A stretch of 64,000 nt of DNA from Candidatus Blautia intestinigallinarum (GCA_019112635.1 DXIX01000023.1:1-64000); one strand, 5' to 3'. Counted from the first letter of the stretch, positions 1 to 8,908 are shown. The notes: generated by a model not told the origin, from the letters alone. Numbers and translations are program-made.

Positions 1-28
1 TGACAAGACAGAAAATAAGAAGTATGAT
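1..28 (+). promoter_or_regulatory. Probable promoter of the GntR/asparaginase operon, cut by the window edge
   Basis: The window opens with TGACA, which would be a TTGACA -35 box if the preceding base is T. A TATGAT -10 box follows at 23-28 after a 17-base spacer. Transcription would begin near 35, just ahead of the ACTAGT repeats and the GntR gene. The first -35 base lies outside the window, so that part is assumed. Confidence 0.5.
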
Positions 29-41
29 GTATGGGAAATGT

Positions 42-72
42 ACTAGTGATATATTACTAGTATATTATTAGT
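42..72. promoter_or_regulatory. ACTAGT direct repeats, candidate GntR operator
   Basis: The palindromic hexamer ACTAGT occurs at 42-47 and 56-61, 14 bases apart, and a weaker ATTAGT follows at 67-72. The repeats lie between the predicted transcription start and the ribosome binding site of the GntR gene, where an autoregulating repressor would block transcription. The assignment is by position and symmetry only. Confidence 0.35.
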
Positions 73-107
73 TATTTACGTGTAAACGAGTGGAAGGAGG
101 GCAGAGG

Positions 108-749
108 ATGGCAAAGCGGCAATCGATGACGGAATGTGTGCTGGAAGCTTTGAGAAATGACATCATTAATTGGAACTATGAAGAGAATGACGTAATCACG
201 GAAGCTGAAATTTCCAAGAAATTTGGCGTGAGCAAGACTCCATCCAGAGAAGCCCTGAATTATCTGTGTGTGGAAGGATTTTTGGAGAAGATACCAAACA
301 AAGGGTATCTGGTGAAAGGAATCTCTGTCACGGAACTGCAAAGCCTCATTCAATTTCGTGGAATTCTTGAGAAAGCGTCAGCGCAGTTGGCTATTCAGTA
401 CGCCACAGATGAGGAACTTAAAAGTCTGCGGGATTTTGCGAAACAACAGGTCAGCATGATGGAAGGGAATTCCTATCAGGAATATAGTGCAATGAATATG
501 CAGTTTCACATGTCCGTAGCCTATCTCTCAAGGAATTCTTATTTGATGTCAGCCCTTGAAGGAACTCTTAATAAGCTTCGGCGTGTTCTGGTGAAGGATT
601 GGAAAAGTTCTAAGGCTAAGAGTCTGATGGAAGCTCACTTAAAGTTGGTGGATGCCTTGATTGAGCGAAATGTGGAACGGGCGCAGGAGTATGTGGAAGA
701 AGAACTGGAAGGCGTAGAATATCGATTATACTTTAAGAGGGAGAGATGA
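108..749 (+). CDS. GntR-family transcriptional regulator (FadR/FCD type)
   Basis: A 213-residue regulator with an N-terminal winged helix-turn-helix (about residues 5-70, containing the GVSKTPSREAL recognition region) and an all-helical FCD-type ligand domain from about 75 to the end. The ATG at 108 is chosen because GGAGG at 96-100 precedes it; the upstream GTG at 90 would overlap that site. It is the first gene of an operon with an asparaginase, an NCS1 permease and a creatininase-family hydrolase, so it probably senses the transported substrate or a product of it. The stop overlaps an ATG of the next frame (ATGA at 746-749), which suggests translational coupling. The ligand cannot be told from sequence. 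Confidence 0.88.
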   Translation: MAKRQSMTECVLEALRNDIINWNYEENDVITEAEISKKFGVSKTPSREALNYLCVEGFLEKIPNKGYLVKGISVTELQSLIQFRGILEKASAQLAIQYATDEELKSLRDFAKQQVSMMEGNSYQEYSAMNMQFHMSVAYLSRNSYLMSALEGTLNKLRRVLVKDWKSSKAKSLMEAHLKLVDALIERNVERAQEYVEEELEGVEYRLYFKRER

Positions 750-760
750 GAGACGGTGTT

Positions 761-1762
761 ATGAAAAAAGTATTACTGTTGACTACTGGGGGCACCATCG
801 CAGCCAGAGAGAGCGGACAGGGTCTCACTCCAGGAATTCACTGCGAAGATCTTTTGCATATGCTGCCGGAGTTAAAAGATTATTTTCAGATTGACAGTCA
901 GGATATTTTGAACCTGGATAGTTCGAATATTCAGCCGGAAGAGTGGCAGTATATCGCCCAGATTGTCGCAGAAAAACTTCCATATTATGATGGAATTATC
1001 ATCACTCATGGAACCGACACGATGGCTTATACTGCGTCAGCTCTCAGCTATATGCTGCAGAACCTTCAAAAACCGGTGGTTTTGACCGGGGCGCAGATCC
1101 CTATTGAGAGAATGTTTACTGATGCCAAGAGAAATCTGCAGACAGCTTTTGCGGCGGTAGATCAAGGGATTAAAGGTGTGACGATTGCTTTCGATGACAA
1201 AATTATCAATGGCTGCCGGGCAGTGAAAGTGCGTACGATGGGATTTAATGCTTTTGAGAGTATCAGTGCCCCTTATATCGGCGAGGTGAGCGCAGATGGT
1301 CTGCACATTTATCATCGGCAGACAAAAGATACAAGAGAACCATTTTGCCTGAAAAAAGAATTGTGCGCAGATGTTTTTTTGCTGAAATTAATCCCCGGAA
1401 CAAATCCGCAGATTTTTGACAGACTAAAGGAAATGAAGTACCGGGGAATTGTGATTGAAGCCTTTGGCGCAGGGGGTACGCATTTTGAGAGAAGAAATCT
1501 GATTCCCAAACTGAGGGAATTGGTTGAGAGCGGAATTAGTATCGTGGCGTGCAGCCAGTGTCTCTATGAGAAGAGCGATTTTTCCCTCTATGAGGTGGGA
1601 AGAAAACTTCTGGAATGCGGAATTATTCCGGGAAGGGATATGACGACGGAGGCTATTGTGACCAAACTGATGTGGGCACTGGGACAGACAGAGGATCCGC
1701 AGAAGGTAAGAGAAATTTTTAAGACGGATTATGCCGGCGAAGTAACGCTGGAAAATCAATAA
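761..1762 (+). CDS. Asparaginase-family amidohydrolase
   Basis: A 333-residue cytoplasmic enzyme of the asparaginase/glutaminase family, hydrolysing a side-chain amide to acid plus ammonia. The N-terminal TTGGTIA motif (residues 8-14) supplies the first catalytic threonine and THGTDT (82-87) supplies the second catalytic threonine and the aspartate. There is no signal peptide, which fits a type I-like intracellular enzyme. The ATG at 761 is preceded by GAGAG eight bases upstream; an earlier ATG at 746 sits almost on top of AGGGAG and is less likely. Placed between GntR and an NCS1 permease with a creatininase-like hydrolase downstream, it may act on an amide released in that pathway rather than on free asparagine. 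Family confidence is high, substrate confidence low. Confidence 0.88.
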   Translation: MKKVLLLTTGGTIAARESGQGLTPGIHCEDLLHMLPELKDYFQIDSQDILNLDSSNIQPEEWQYIAQIVAEKLPYYDGIIITHGTDTMAYTASALSYMLQNLQKPVVLTGAQIPIERMFTDAKRNLQTAFAAVDQGIKGVTIAFDDKIINGCRAVKVRTMGFNAFESISAPYIGEVSADGLHIYHRQTKDTREPFCLKKELCADVFLLKLIPGTNPQIFDRLKEMKYRGIVIEAFGAGGTHFERRNLIPKLRELVESGISIVACSQCLYEKSDFSLYEVGRKLLECGIIPGRDMTTEAIVTKLMWALGQTEDPQKVREIFKTDYAGEVTLENQ

Positions 1763-1820
1763 AGTGTCGAGATATTCTGGCACAAAAATTAAAGGAAAGA
1801 TACCGGGAGGGAGGTCTTTT

Positions 1821-3239
1821 ATGCAGAAGCATGAGAAAAATATGGTTACAGAAGAGGCAGTGGATGAAGAGTATATGCTGGAGGCAGTGCCGCAGAACAA
1901 ACGTCGATCTACTTATAGCCAGATTATGGTGTGGGTAGGATTTGGTTACTGTGCGACAGGACTTTTTGTCGGAGGTACGTTGGCTGGTTATGGAGGCGCA
2001 CCTGGTCTGAATCTGATGGATGCGATTTTGGCGATTATCATCGGAGAGGGATCGCTGTTAATTATGACGGCATTTCTTGGTATTGCCGCTCAGAAGACAG
2101 GTCTGAATCTATCTTTGATTTCGCGTTATTCCTACGGAAGTAAAGGATTCATCATTCCTATGGCAGTGATGGCGATACTAACGTTTGGATGGTTTGCCAA
2201 TATCGTGGGTATGGTGGCGGATATCTGGGGTGGATTTCTAGGAAATCCCACAGGAATCACTGTATTCAGCCCGTCAGATTGGGGTTATACAGGTGTTGCG
2301 GACATTACATTGGAAGTGTTGATCGCTGTGATATTCTGGGGTGTCGTGTTCACAGTCAGTGCGGCACGCGGAATGTCTGCCATTGAGAAGATTGCGAATG
2401 TGGTCTGTCCGATTATTCTGATTGTGGCTTTGATTGCCGGTGTGGGAATGATCATGGATGGCGGAGGTGTCGGTGTTTTCGCACAAAAAGCAGGAAAACT
2501 TGGTGGCCTTGGAATTGGAACGGGCATCAATGCGATTGTCGGAAGCTGGGTAGCCGGAGCTGTGATGGGCGTAGATATGTTTCGTTTTAACAAGAGTCGT
2601 AAGGCAGTCTGGTGGTGCGCAGCAGCCTGTTTTGTATTTACCAATCCGCTGCTCAATTTTGTAGGATATATTGGAAGCGTGACAGTGGAACAATACAATT
2701 ATGTAGCATGGATGATGGGATTCAGTGTAATTTTGGCATTGGTGGCAGTATTCACTTGGACAACATCACTTTGGACCACAGACAATAGCGAATTATACTG
2801 CAATTCTTTGTATATGGGTCCAATTTTTGATTCCCTTGGTATGAAGGTAGGCAGAAAGCCGATTGTTGTGGTCTGTGGTATTCTGGGGACGATTCTCGGC
2901 GCGATTGGTTTTTACCAGATCTTTTTTGCTGACTTTATCAATATCTTAGGTGCTATGGCGCCGCCTCTTTGTGCGCCGATTCTGGCAGATTATTATCTGA
3001 TCGGGCGTAAAAAATATGACAACAAGCTTTTACATACACAGCCGAAATGGCGTCTGGCAGGTGTACTTACCTTTATTATCGGAGCAATCCTTGGATATAT
3101 TTTCCAGTACGTAATGCCTCTGCCTTTTAATCTTCCGGCAGGTTTGGTGGCAATGATTATTTCGATTTTCATCTATTATGTTCTTTATCAGATCCTTCCG
3201 GATAAAAAGGAAGATGCCAAACTAATGAACACATTATGA
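1821..3239 (+). CDS. NCS1-family permease (cytosine/purine/allantoin type)
   Basis: A 472-residue integral membrane transporter of the nucleobase:cation symporter-1 family, with about twelve hydrophobic segments and the family's early Gly-rich helices (a GGTLAGYGGAPG stretch in the first pair). The ATG at 1821 follows GGGAGGGAGG; an in-frame GTG at 1764 lacks such a site. It probably brings a small cyclic nitrogen compound such as a nucleobase, hydantoin or creatinine into the cell with a cation. Neighbours encode an amidohydrolase and a creatininase-family enzyme, pointing to a cyclic amide or imide used as a nitrogen source. The exact substrate is inferred, not shown. Confidence 0.87.
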   Translation: MQKHEKNMVTEEAVDEEYMLEAVPQNKRRSTYSQIMVWVGFGYCATGLFVGGTLAGYGGAPGLNLMDAILAIIIGEGSLLIMTAFLGIAAQKTGLNLSLISRYSYGSKGFIIPMAVMAILTFGWFANIVGMVADIWGGFLGNPTGITVFSPSDWGYTGVADITLEVLIAVIFWGVVFTVSAARGMSAIEKIANVVCPIILIVALIAGVGMIMDGGGVGVFAQKAGKLGGLGIGTGINAIVGSWVAGAVMGVDMFRFNKSRKAVWWCAAACFVFTNPLLNFVGYIGSVTVEQYNYVAWMMGFSVILALVAVFTWTTSLWTTDNSELYCNSLYMGPIFDSLGMKVGRKPIVVVCGILGTILGAIGFYQIFFADFINILGAMAPPLCAPILADYYLIGRKKYDNKLLHTQPKWRLAGVLTFIIGAILGYIFQYVMPLPFNLPAGLVAMIISIFIYYVLYQILPDKKEDAKLMNTL

Positions 3240-3274
3240 TAGAAATATAAAAAGCGGTAAAGGAGCGGATCAAA

Positions 3275-4048
3275 ATGAAAAAAGTATTTTTGAATGAATT
3301 CAGCGCATTGGAAGTAAAAGCCATGCTGGAAGAAGCAGACCAGTGGACGGCAATCACCTGTTTTGGTTCTTGCGAAAGCCATGGATGGCACTGCTGTCTG
3401 GGACCAGACTATTTTGTTCCCACAGAGGTAGCAAAAAGAGTTGCCGAGAAATTGGATAAAGTAGTGGTCGTTCCCAGTGTACCTTTTGGAACCTCGATTC
3501 ACTACAACCAGTACCCCATGTCTGTGACTCTTCGCTACGATACGGAGATTGCGATCGCGGAAGATATCTTTGAGAGCCTGATTAACAATGGAATCAAGCA
3601 TATCTATATTCTGAATGGACATGATGGGAATATTCCGGCTCTGGAGATTGCAGCGCACAATGTAAAAGATCGCCACAAAGACGCAAGATTCCTGTACATG
3701 CCTGCATGGTGGAACAAAGTCGGTCCGATCATGGGTGACCGGTTTGAAGTGTGGAATGGTTTGGGACATGGCGGAGAAGGTGAGACTTCCATTATGATGG
3801 CAGTACGTCCGGATCTGGTGAATCTGGAATATGCTGAGAGTCAGGTTCCGGAAAAAGTGATTGATGTGAATAAGACCACAGATATTATCTGGGATATCAA
3901 AGAGATCACCAAGACTGGAGCAACCGGTGATCCCACTAAGGCTACCATTGAAAAAGGAAACCAGATGTTGGATATTCTTGTGGGCTTGGTATCTGATGCT
4001 ATTGAAGAGATGAGAAAATCCGAGTGGAAATATGGAAATAATCAGTAA
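3275..4048 (+). CDS. Creatininase-family amidohydrolase
   Basis: A 257-residue metal-dependent hydrolase of the creatininase superfamily, which opens cyclic amides or cleaves formamides. Metal-ligand motifs are visible: E34, H36 and D45 in a GSCESHGWHCCLGPD stretch, NGHDGN at 114-119 and HGGEGETS at 165-172. E34/H36/D45 occupy the positions of the ligands in characterised creatininase. The family also holds formamidases and peptide-processing enzymes, so creatinine is only one candidate. An AAAGGAG site precedes the ATG. It is the last gene of the GntR-led operon and is followed by a hairpin terminator. Transport by the NCS1 protein, ring opening here and deamidation by the asparaginase-like enzyme would make a coherent route, but that is inference. 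Confidence 0.85.
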   Translation: MKKVFLNEFSALEVKAMLEEADQWTAITCFGSCESHGWHCCLGPDYFVPTEVAKRVAEKLDKVVVVPSVPFGTSIHYNQYPMSVTLRYDTEIAIAEDIFESLINNGIKHIYILNGHDGNIPALEIAAHNVKDRHKDARFLYMPAWWNKVGPIMGDRFEVWNGLGHGGEGETSIMMAVRPDLVNLEYAESQVPEKVIDVNKTTDIIWDIKEITKTGATGDPTKATIEKGNQMLDILVGLVSDAIEEMRKSEWKYGNNQ

Positions 4049-4079
4049 AAAACTTATGAAGTGATGTAATGAAAAGAAG

Positions 4080-4116
4080 AGAGGCATTTGTCGGTGGAAA
4101 GACAAATGCCTCTTTA
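4080..4116 (+). terminator. Intrinsic terminator after the creatininase-family gene
   Basis: A perfect 13-bp stem (AGAGGCATTTGTC at 4080-4092 pairing with 4101-4113) encloses an 8-base loop and is followed by only a short T tract. It ends the GntR operon ahead of the riboswitch promoter. Confidence 0.7.
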
Positions 4117-4177
4117 TGATATTGGAAAATATTCAAAAAATAATAAATGAAATAAATGAAGAGAAGAAAATTTTGAC

Positions 4178-4206
4178 TTGAAAAAGAAAAAACGCAATGT
4201 TATACT
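4178..4206 (+). promoter_or_regulatory. Promoter of the cobalamin-riboswitch transcript
   Basis: TTGAAA at 4178-4183 and TATACT at 4201-4206 are separated by 17 bases. Transcription would begin near 4213, about 27 bases before the recognisable aptamer. Confidence 0.55.
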
Positions 4207-4239
4207 TGAACCAGCAAATTATTTGAAAATTAAATAAAC

Positions 4240-4405
4240 AGTTGGTGCCGCAGGCTACGGCTTGCGGAGAATAGGGAAACAGGTGAGAAGCCTGTGCGAT
4301 CTCGTCACTGTATACAGGAATGTATCGCAAAATATGTCACTGAGAAATTGGGAAGGCTGCGATACGTGTTTTAATCTGTGAGCCAGGAGACCTGCCAGCT
4401 GTGGT
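4240..4405 (+). promoter_or_regulatory. Cobalamin (B12) riboswitch
   Basis: This leader has the conserved blocks of the adenosylcobalamin aptamer in order: GGTGCC near 4244, GGGAAACAGGTGAGAAGCC near 4274, two CACTG elements near 4305 and 4338, GGGAAGGC near 4350 and the B12 box AGCCAGGAGACCTGCC at 4381-4396. Such elements normally lower expression of downstream cobalt or corrinoid uptake genes when coenzyme B12 is plentiful. The downstream terminator hairpin suggests control by premature termination. Confidence 0.93.
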
Positions 4406-4464
4406 ACGGGGATTTTAAATTCCAGATCACGAGGTTTGATTGTACCGAAAAAACTGTTTTCGAC

Positions 4465-4501
4465 AATCCAACTGCGTCTATGCGTTGGATTTATTTTTTT
4501 C
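4465..4501 (+). terminator. Expression-platform terminator of the B12 riboswitch
   Basis: An 8-bp stem (AATCCAAC at 4465-4472 with GTTGGATT at 4484-4491) has an extra GC pair inside its loop and runs into a T-rich tract ending at 4500. It lies between the aptamer and the first gene, so it is the likely off-switch. A small CGAAAA/TTTTCG hairpin at 4446-4462 precedes it and may be part of the alternative fold. Confidence 0.75.
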
Positions 4502-4561
4502 GTATCGTTTTTTATTTGATTTCAGATAAACTGCAAATCTAAGAAAAAAGGAGAGAAAAAA

Positions 4562-6193
4562 ATGAGAAACAGAAAAGTAGCTATTTTGTTGTGCGCAGTG
4601 GCCGTATCCTGCTCTTTGGCGGCTGGATGTGCCGGAGGCAGTACGCAGAGCAGCAGTGATTCTGCCGTGGAAGAAACCACACAGGAGGAAGAGGCGTCTT
4701 CCGATTCCTCCGGGAAAACTTCAGATCAGGAGGCGGCAGATCACGTGGCAGACCTGATTGACGGGATTTATGTTCAGGAGAGAACCGATCAGACGGATGC
4801 ACAGTGCGAGGAAGCCAAAGCAGCCTGGGACGCTCTGACCGATACACAGAAAGAATTGGTGTCCGGAGAATTTGCAGATCCTGACTATTTTGGCAGAGAT
4901 ACTGGAGATGCATCGAAAGATGATCCGCGCAACGGGGATGAGATTGGAGAGAATGAGCTGTTAGTAGTAAGTTTTGGTACTTCCTTTAATGACAGTCGTG
5001 TGGAAGACATTAAATCCATTGAAGACAAGCTGCAGGAAGCCTATCCGGATTATTCAGTGAGAAGAGCTTTTACTGCTCAGATTATCATCAATCATATCCA
5101 GGCCAGAGACGGAGAGAAGATTGACAATATGCAGCAGGCATTGGAGCGTGCAGTGGACAATGGTGTGAAAAACCTGGTAGTTCAGCCCACGCATCTGATG
5201 CACGGAGCAGAATATGATGAGTTGACAGAAGCAGTGGAAGCCTATGCCGATCAATTTGATTCCGTGAAAATCGCAGAGCCGCTCCTGGGGGAAGTGGGAA
5301 ATGATGCCACTGTTGTAAATGAGGATAAGAAGGCTGTGGCAGAAGCTATTACCGAAAAAGCCGTGGCAGATGCAGGTTATGACAGTCTGGATGCGGCAAA
5401 AAAAGATGGAGTGGCCTTTGTGTTTATGGGACATGGAACTTCCCACACAGCGAAAGTTTCCTACAGTCAGATGCAGACTCAGATGGATGAGCTTGGATAT
5501 GAGAATGTATTCATTGGAACGGTAGAAGGGGAGCCAACGGAGACTTCCTGTGAAGCAGTGATTGACAGTGTCTCGGAGGCAGGATATACGAAAGTAATTC
5601 TTCGTCCATTGATGGTTGTAGCTGGCGACCATGCGAATAATGACATGGCTGGTGACGATGACGACTCCTGGAAAACTATGTTTGAGGCTTCCGGGAAGTT
5701 TGAAAGTGTGAAGACACAGATTGAAGGACTGGGATCCATTGAGGCCATTCAGGATCTTTATGTTGCCCATGCAGGTGCTGCAATGGGAGAGACAGAAACA
5801 AAAGAAGACGGAAATGTATTGGAGGATGGAGTCTATTCGGCGGATTTTGATACGGACAGCAGCATGTTTCATGTAAATGAAGCCTGTGATGGAAAAGGAA
5901 CTCTCACGGTGGAGAATGGAAAAATGACGATTCATATTTCTCTGGCATCGAAAAATATTGTAAATCTTTATCCGGGATTAGCTGAGGACGCTCAGAAAAA
6001 AGGTGCGGAAATTTTGGAGCCTACCGTGGATACCGTGACCTACAGTGATGGTATAACAGAAGAAGTCTATGGCTTTGATGTTCCGGTTCCGTCCTTAGAT
6101 GAGGAGTTTGATCTGGCTTTGGTAGGAACTAAGGGCACCTGGTATGATCATAAAGTCAGTGTGTCAAATCCAGTAGCTGAGGAAATGAAATGA
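4562..6193 (+). CDS. Extracytoplasmic CbiK-like chelatase lipoprotein with C-terminal NEAT-like domain
   Basis: A 543-residue exported lipoprotein: the signal peptide ends in the lipobox LAAGC (Cys23). A low-complexity acidic linker and a short helical region (about 60-110) follow, then a CbiK-type anaerobic cobaltochelatase domain (about 131-408). H211 in QPTHLMHGAEY and H291/H295 in FMGHGTSH match the metal-binding histidines of that family. The C-terminal 120 residues (421-541) look like a NEAT-type beta domain (DGVYS... through ...YDHKVSVSNP), a fold that binds haem in Gram-positive surface proteins. CbiK normally works in the cytoplasm on sirohydrochlorin; an exported form is known in Desulfovibrio. 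Under B12-riboswitch control this protein may capture, load or strip metal in tetrapyrroles outside the membrane. Start: GGAGAG shortly before the ATG. Confidence 0.82.
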   Translation: MRNRKVAILLCAVAVSCSLAAGCAGGSTQSSSDSAVEETTQEEEASSDSSGKTSDQEAADHVADLIDGIYVQERTDQTDAQCEEAKAAWDALTDTQKELVSGEFADPDYFGRDTGDASKDDPRNGDEIGENELLVVSFGTSFNDSRVEDIKSIEDKLQEAYPDYSVRRAFTAQIIINHIQARDGEKIDNMQQALERAVDNGVKNLVVQPTHLMHGAEYDELTEAVEAYADQFDSVKIAEPLLGEVGNDATVVNEDKKAVAEAITEKAVADAGYDSLDAAKKDGVAFVFMGHGTSHTAKVSYSQMQTQMDELGYENVFIGTVEGEPTETSCEAVIDSVSEAGYTKVILRPLMVVAGDHANNDMAGDDDDSWKTMFEASGKFESVKTQIEGLGSIEAIQDLYVAHAGAAMGETETKEDGNVLEDGVYSADFDTDSSMFHVNEACDGKGTLTVENGKMTIHISLASKNIVNLYPGLAEDAQKKGAEILEPTVDTVTYSDGITEEVYGFDVPVPSLDEEFDLALVGTKGTWYDHKVSVSNPVAEEMK

Positions 6194-6744
6194 AAAAAGT
6201 ACAAAGAGCTGGAGTAGAAAGAAAAGCCATTACGTATCTTTGTATGGTTCTGATATCTTTGCTGTTGACTTCGATGATCTGTATGGGAGCTTCAGGAGAA
6301 GCAGTGCAGACAGATCTGGAAGACGGAGAGTATTCGATCGAAGTAAAAATGGAAGGAGGCTCCGGACGGGCACAGATTGTGACACCGGCTGTTCTGATTG
6401 TGAGAGATGGATATGCCTATGCGCAGATCCAGTGGGACAGTTCAAGCTATGATTATATGAAGGTGGAGAATGAGAAATATCTCCCTATCAATGAAGAAGG
6501 AAATTCAACATTTGAGATTCCGATCACCGTATTCGGGGAGCCTATGACAGTGATTGGTGATACAACGGCGATGAGTGTACCCCATGAGGTAGAATATACA
6601 TTAACTTTTGATGAAAATTCGATATCTTCAGGAGGAGGGAAAGTATCTGCCGGAAAGATGCTTCCGGGAGTTGTGATCGGAATTGTGGCCATAGGCATTG
6701 CAATCGTTCAAATTAAACGAAAGAATGGTAAGAAGAATGAATAG
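6190..6744 (+). CDS. Membrane-anchored NEAT-like domain protein
   Basis: A 184-residue protein with an N-terminal signal/membrane segment (about 13-32), one beta-rich domain (about 38-150) and a C-terminal transmembrane helix (about 160-177) followed by a basic tail. The domain opens with LEDGEYSIEVKM and closes with VPHEVEYTLTFDE, the pattern at the ends of NEAT haem-binding domains. The classical haem-ligating YxxxY helix is not obvious. The gene overlaps the preceding one by four bases (ATGA), so the two are co-translated. It is likely a surface relay that passes a tetrapyrrole or corrinoid to the binding protein encoded next. The fold call is by eye. Confidence 0.65.
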   Translation: MKKVQRAGVERKAITYLCMVLISLLLTSMICMGASGEAVQTDLEDGEYSIEVKMEGGSGRAQIVTPAVLIVRDGYAYAQIQWDSSSYDYMKVENEKYLPINEEGNSTFEIPITVFGEPMTVIGDTTAMSVPHEVEYTLTFDENSISSGGGKVSAGKMLPGVVIGIVAIGIAIVQIKRKNGKKNE

Positions 6745-7885
6745 GAAATGGTTCATAGTATTGTTCAGTATGATTTTGTTATTCGTTCTGTCTGGGTGCG
6801 GCAAAGCGCGTGAGGCTTTCTCATTGGATCAAAGAAATACAGATATCAGTGAAGAATTAAATTTTGATCATAGTATGGAATTATCTTATGCCCGGGAATT
6901 TGCAGTGGATTACTATGAGAAGGATTATGCTCTGATTACGATTTCTGATGGCAGTCAATATCTTGTGATCCCTGAAGGAGAGACGGAGCCTTCTGATTTG
7001 AGTGAAGAAATTGTGGTTCTTCAAAAACCCGTGGAAAACATTTATCTTGTGGCTTCTGCGGTCATGGATATGTTTGTCTCACTGGACAGTCTGGACAGTA
7101 TTCGGTTCAGTGGACTTCAGGAAAATGGATGGTACATCGAAGATGCCCGAAAGGCGATGCAGTCCGAGGATATTTTATATGCTGGAAAATATTCTGCACC
7201 GGATTATGAGAAAATTCGGGAAGAAGGGTGTGACCTTGCCATTGAGAACACCATGATTTATCATACACCGGAAGTTCAAGAGCAGTTGGAAAAGTTCGGG
7301 ATTCCTGTTCTGGTAGATTATTCCAGTTATGAGGAAAACCCTCTGGGAAGAACAGAGTGGGTGAAGCTCTATGGACTGCTCACGGGACATGAGAAGGAGG
7401 CAGAGGAAGCTTTTGCATCGGAAAAAGAGGCTTTTGAGACTGTGAGTGATTCCGAGCAGACTGGCAAGACGGTGGCGTTTTTCTATATCACTGCGAATGG
7501 TGAGGCAAATGTGCGCAGACCGGAAGATTATCTTTCAAAGATGATTGAGATGGCCGGAGGTGAGTATGTGATTCAGGATACAGGAGATGAGGACAGTACT
7601 TCTTCTACCATAACAATGCAGATGGAAGAATTTTATGCCCAGGCGAAGGATGCGGATTATATTATCTACAACAGTACCATAGACGGGGAGATTAGGACAA
7701 TTGAAGAATTACTCGGGAAGAGCCAGCTTCTGAAAAATTTCAAAGCGGTACAGGAGGAAAATGTCTACTGTACCACGAAGAATTTATATCAGTCGACGAT
7801 GGAGTTGGGAACTATTATCAGGGACATCCATGGCATGCTGCATGACAACGAAGAAGATCTGACCTATATTTATAAGCTGGAGTGA
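6737..7885 (+). CDS. ABC importer substrate-binding lipoprotein (BtuF/FepB-like)
   Basis: A 382-residue lipoprotein with lipobox LSGC (Cys21) and the helix-linked two-lobe layout of periplasmic-binding proteins for iron complexes, haem and B12. It sits directly ahead of a FecCD-type permease and its ATPase. The ATG at 6737 puts the signal peptide at the N terminus; an alternative ATG at 6725 would add only four residues. It overlaps the end of the NEAT-like gene by eight bases. Riboswitch control favours a corrinoid or cobalt-tetrapyrrole ligand, while the NEAT-like partners would equally fit haem. Confidence 0.82.
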   Translation: MNRKWFIVLFSMILLFVLSGCGKAREAFSLDQRNTDISEELNFDHSMELSYAREFAVDYYEKDYALITISDGSQYLVIPEGETEPSDLSEEIVVLQKPVENIYLVASAVMDMFVSLDSLDSIRFSGLQENGWYIEDARKAMQSEDILYAGKYSAPDYEKIREEGCDLAIENTMIYHTPEVQEQLEKFGIPVLVDYSSYEENPLGRTEWVKLYGLLTGHEKEAEEAFASEKEAFETVSDSEQTGKTVAFFYITANGEANVRRPEDYLSKMIEMAGGEYVIQDTGDEDSTSSTITMQMEEFYAQAKDADYIIYNSTIDGEIRTIEELLGKSQLLKNFKAVQEENVYCTTKNLYQSTMELGTIIRDIHGMLHDNEEDLTYIYKLE

Positions 7886-7890
7886 TAAGA

Positions 7891-8904
7891 ATGAAACAAA
7901 AAAGATATTGCGCAGCATTCATCGTTGTGATTGTACTTGTGGTTATTTTCCTTATCTTGAATCTATGTATAGGAAGCGTAAATATCCCCATATCAGAAAT
8001 TCCCAAGATTCTGTGGGGAGAGGGAGCCGATGCGACTTATGGAGATATTGTCAGAGAAATCCGGGCTCCGAGAGCCGTGGCGGCGGTTTTGCTGGGAGGA
8101 GCTTTGGCATTATCTGGATATCTTTTGCAGACGTTCTTCCATAATCCTATTGCCAGCCCGTTTACTCTGGGCATCTCATCTGGAGCGAAGTTGGTTGTGG
8201 CTCTTGTTATGGTAGCTTCCCTTAGTTACTCGATACAGATCAGCTCCTGGCTTTTGATTTTTGCTGCTTTTATCGGAGCGATGATCTGCATGGGGTTTGT
8301 GGTTTTGATGTCCAAAGTGATTAATCAGATGTCTATGCTCATTGTCAGTGGTGTGATGATTGGCTATATCTGTTCAGCAGTCACAGATTTTGTGGTTACC
8401 TTTGCGGATGATTCTGATATTGTCAATCTTCATAACTGGTCCCAGGGAAGTTTTTCAGGAATTAACTGGGATAATGTGGCAATCATGGTGGTTGTGGTTG
8501 TGATAACAGGAATCTGTGTCTTCTTATTATCGAAGCCAATCAGCGCTTATCAGATGGGAGAAGCTTATGCACAGAATATGGGGTTGAATGTTCCGCTCTT
8601 TCGAATTGCGTTGGTTGTTTTATCCAGTATTTTATCTGCATGTGTCACGGCATTTGCAGGTCCCGTATCTTTTGTGGGAATTGCGGTCCCTCATCTGGTG
8701 AAAAGTCTTTTTGGAACGGCGCAGCCTATTTTCATGGTGCCTGCCTGCTTTCTAGGCGGAGCAGCTTTTTGCCTGTTCTGTGATCTGCTCGCGCGAACCA
8801 TGTTTGCCCCTACGGAATTGTCCATCAGCACGGTGACAGCCATGTTTGGCGCACCGGTGGTGATCTACATTATGATACGTCAGAAAAAGGAGAAGATGGA
8901 GTAG
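7891..8904 (+). CDS. FecCD/BtuC-family ABC permease
   Basis: A 337-residue polytopic protein with about ten membrane helices and family signatures of FecCD permeases: REIRAPRAVAAVLLGGALALSG near the N terminus and the GPVSFVGIAVPHLVK cytoplasmic loop that contacts the ATPase. GGAG at 7877-7881 precedes the ATG at 7891; a GTG at 7882 overlapping the previous stop is less likely. It forms the channel of the B12-riboswitch operon. Confidence 0.9.
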   Translation: MKQKRYCAAFIVVIVLVVIFLILNLCIGSVNIPISEIPKILWGEGADATYGDIVREIRAPRAVAAVLLGGALALSGYLLQTFFHNPIASPFTLGISSGAKLVVALVMVASLSYSIQISSWLLIFAAFIGAMICMGFVVLMSKVINQMSMLIVSGVMIGYICSAVTDFVVTFADDSDIVNLHNWSQGSFSGINWDNVAIMVVVVVITGICVFLLSKPISAYQMGEAYAQNMGLNVPLFRIALVVLSSILSACVTAFAGPVSFVGIAVPHLVKSLFGTAQPIFMVPACFLGGAAFCLFCDLLARTMFAPTELSISTVTAMFGAPVVIYIMIRQKKEKME

Positions 8905-8908
8905 AACG

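Noticed and set aside
3188-4105. Long open frame of about 305 codons on the minus strand opposite the creatininase-family gene
   Set aside because: It overlaps a gene with clear catalytic motifs, has no ribosome binding site, and its product is rich in Phe, His and Ser as expected for an antisense shadow.
5054-5935. Open frame of 293 codons opposite the CbiK-like gene
   Set aside because: No domain is recognisable and it lies antisense within a well-supported lipoprotein gene.
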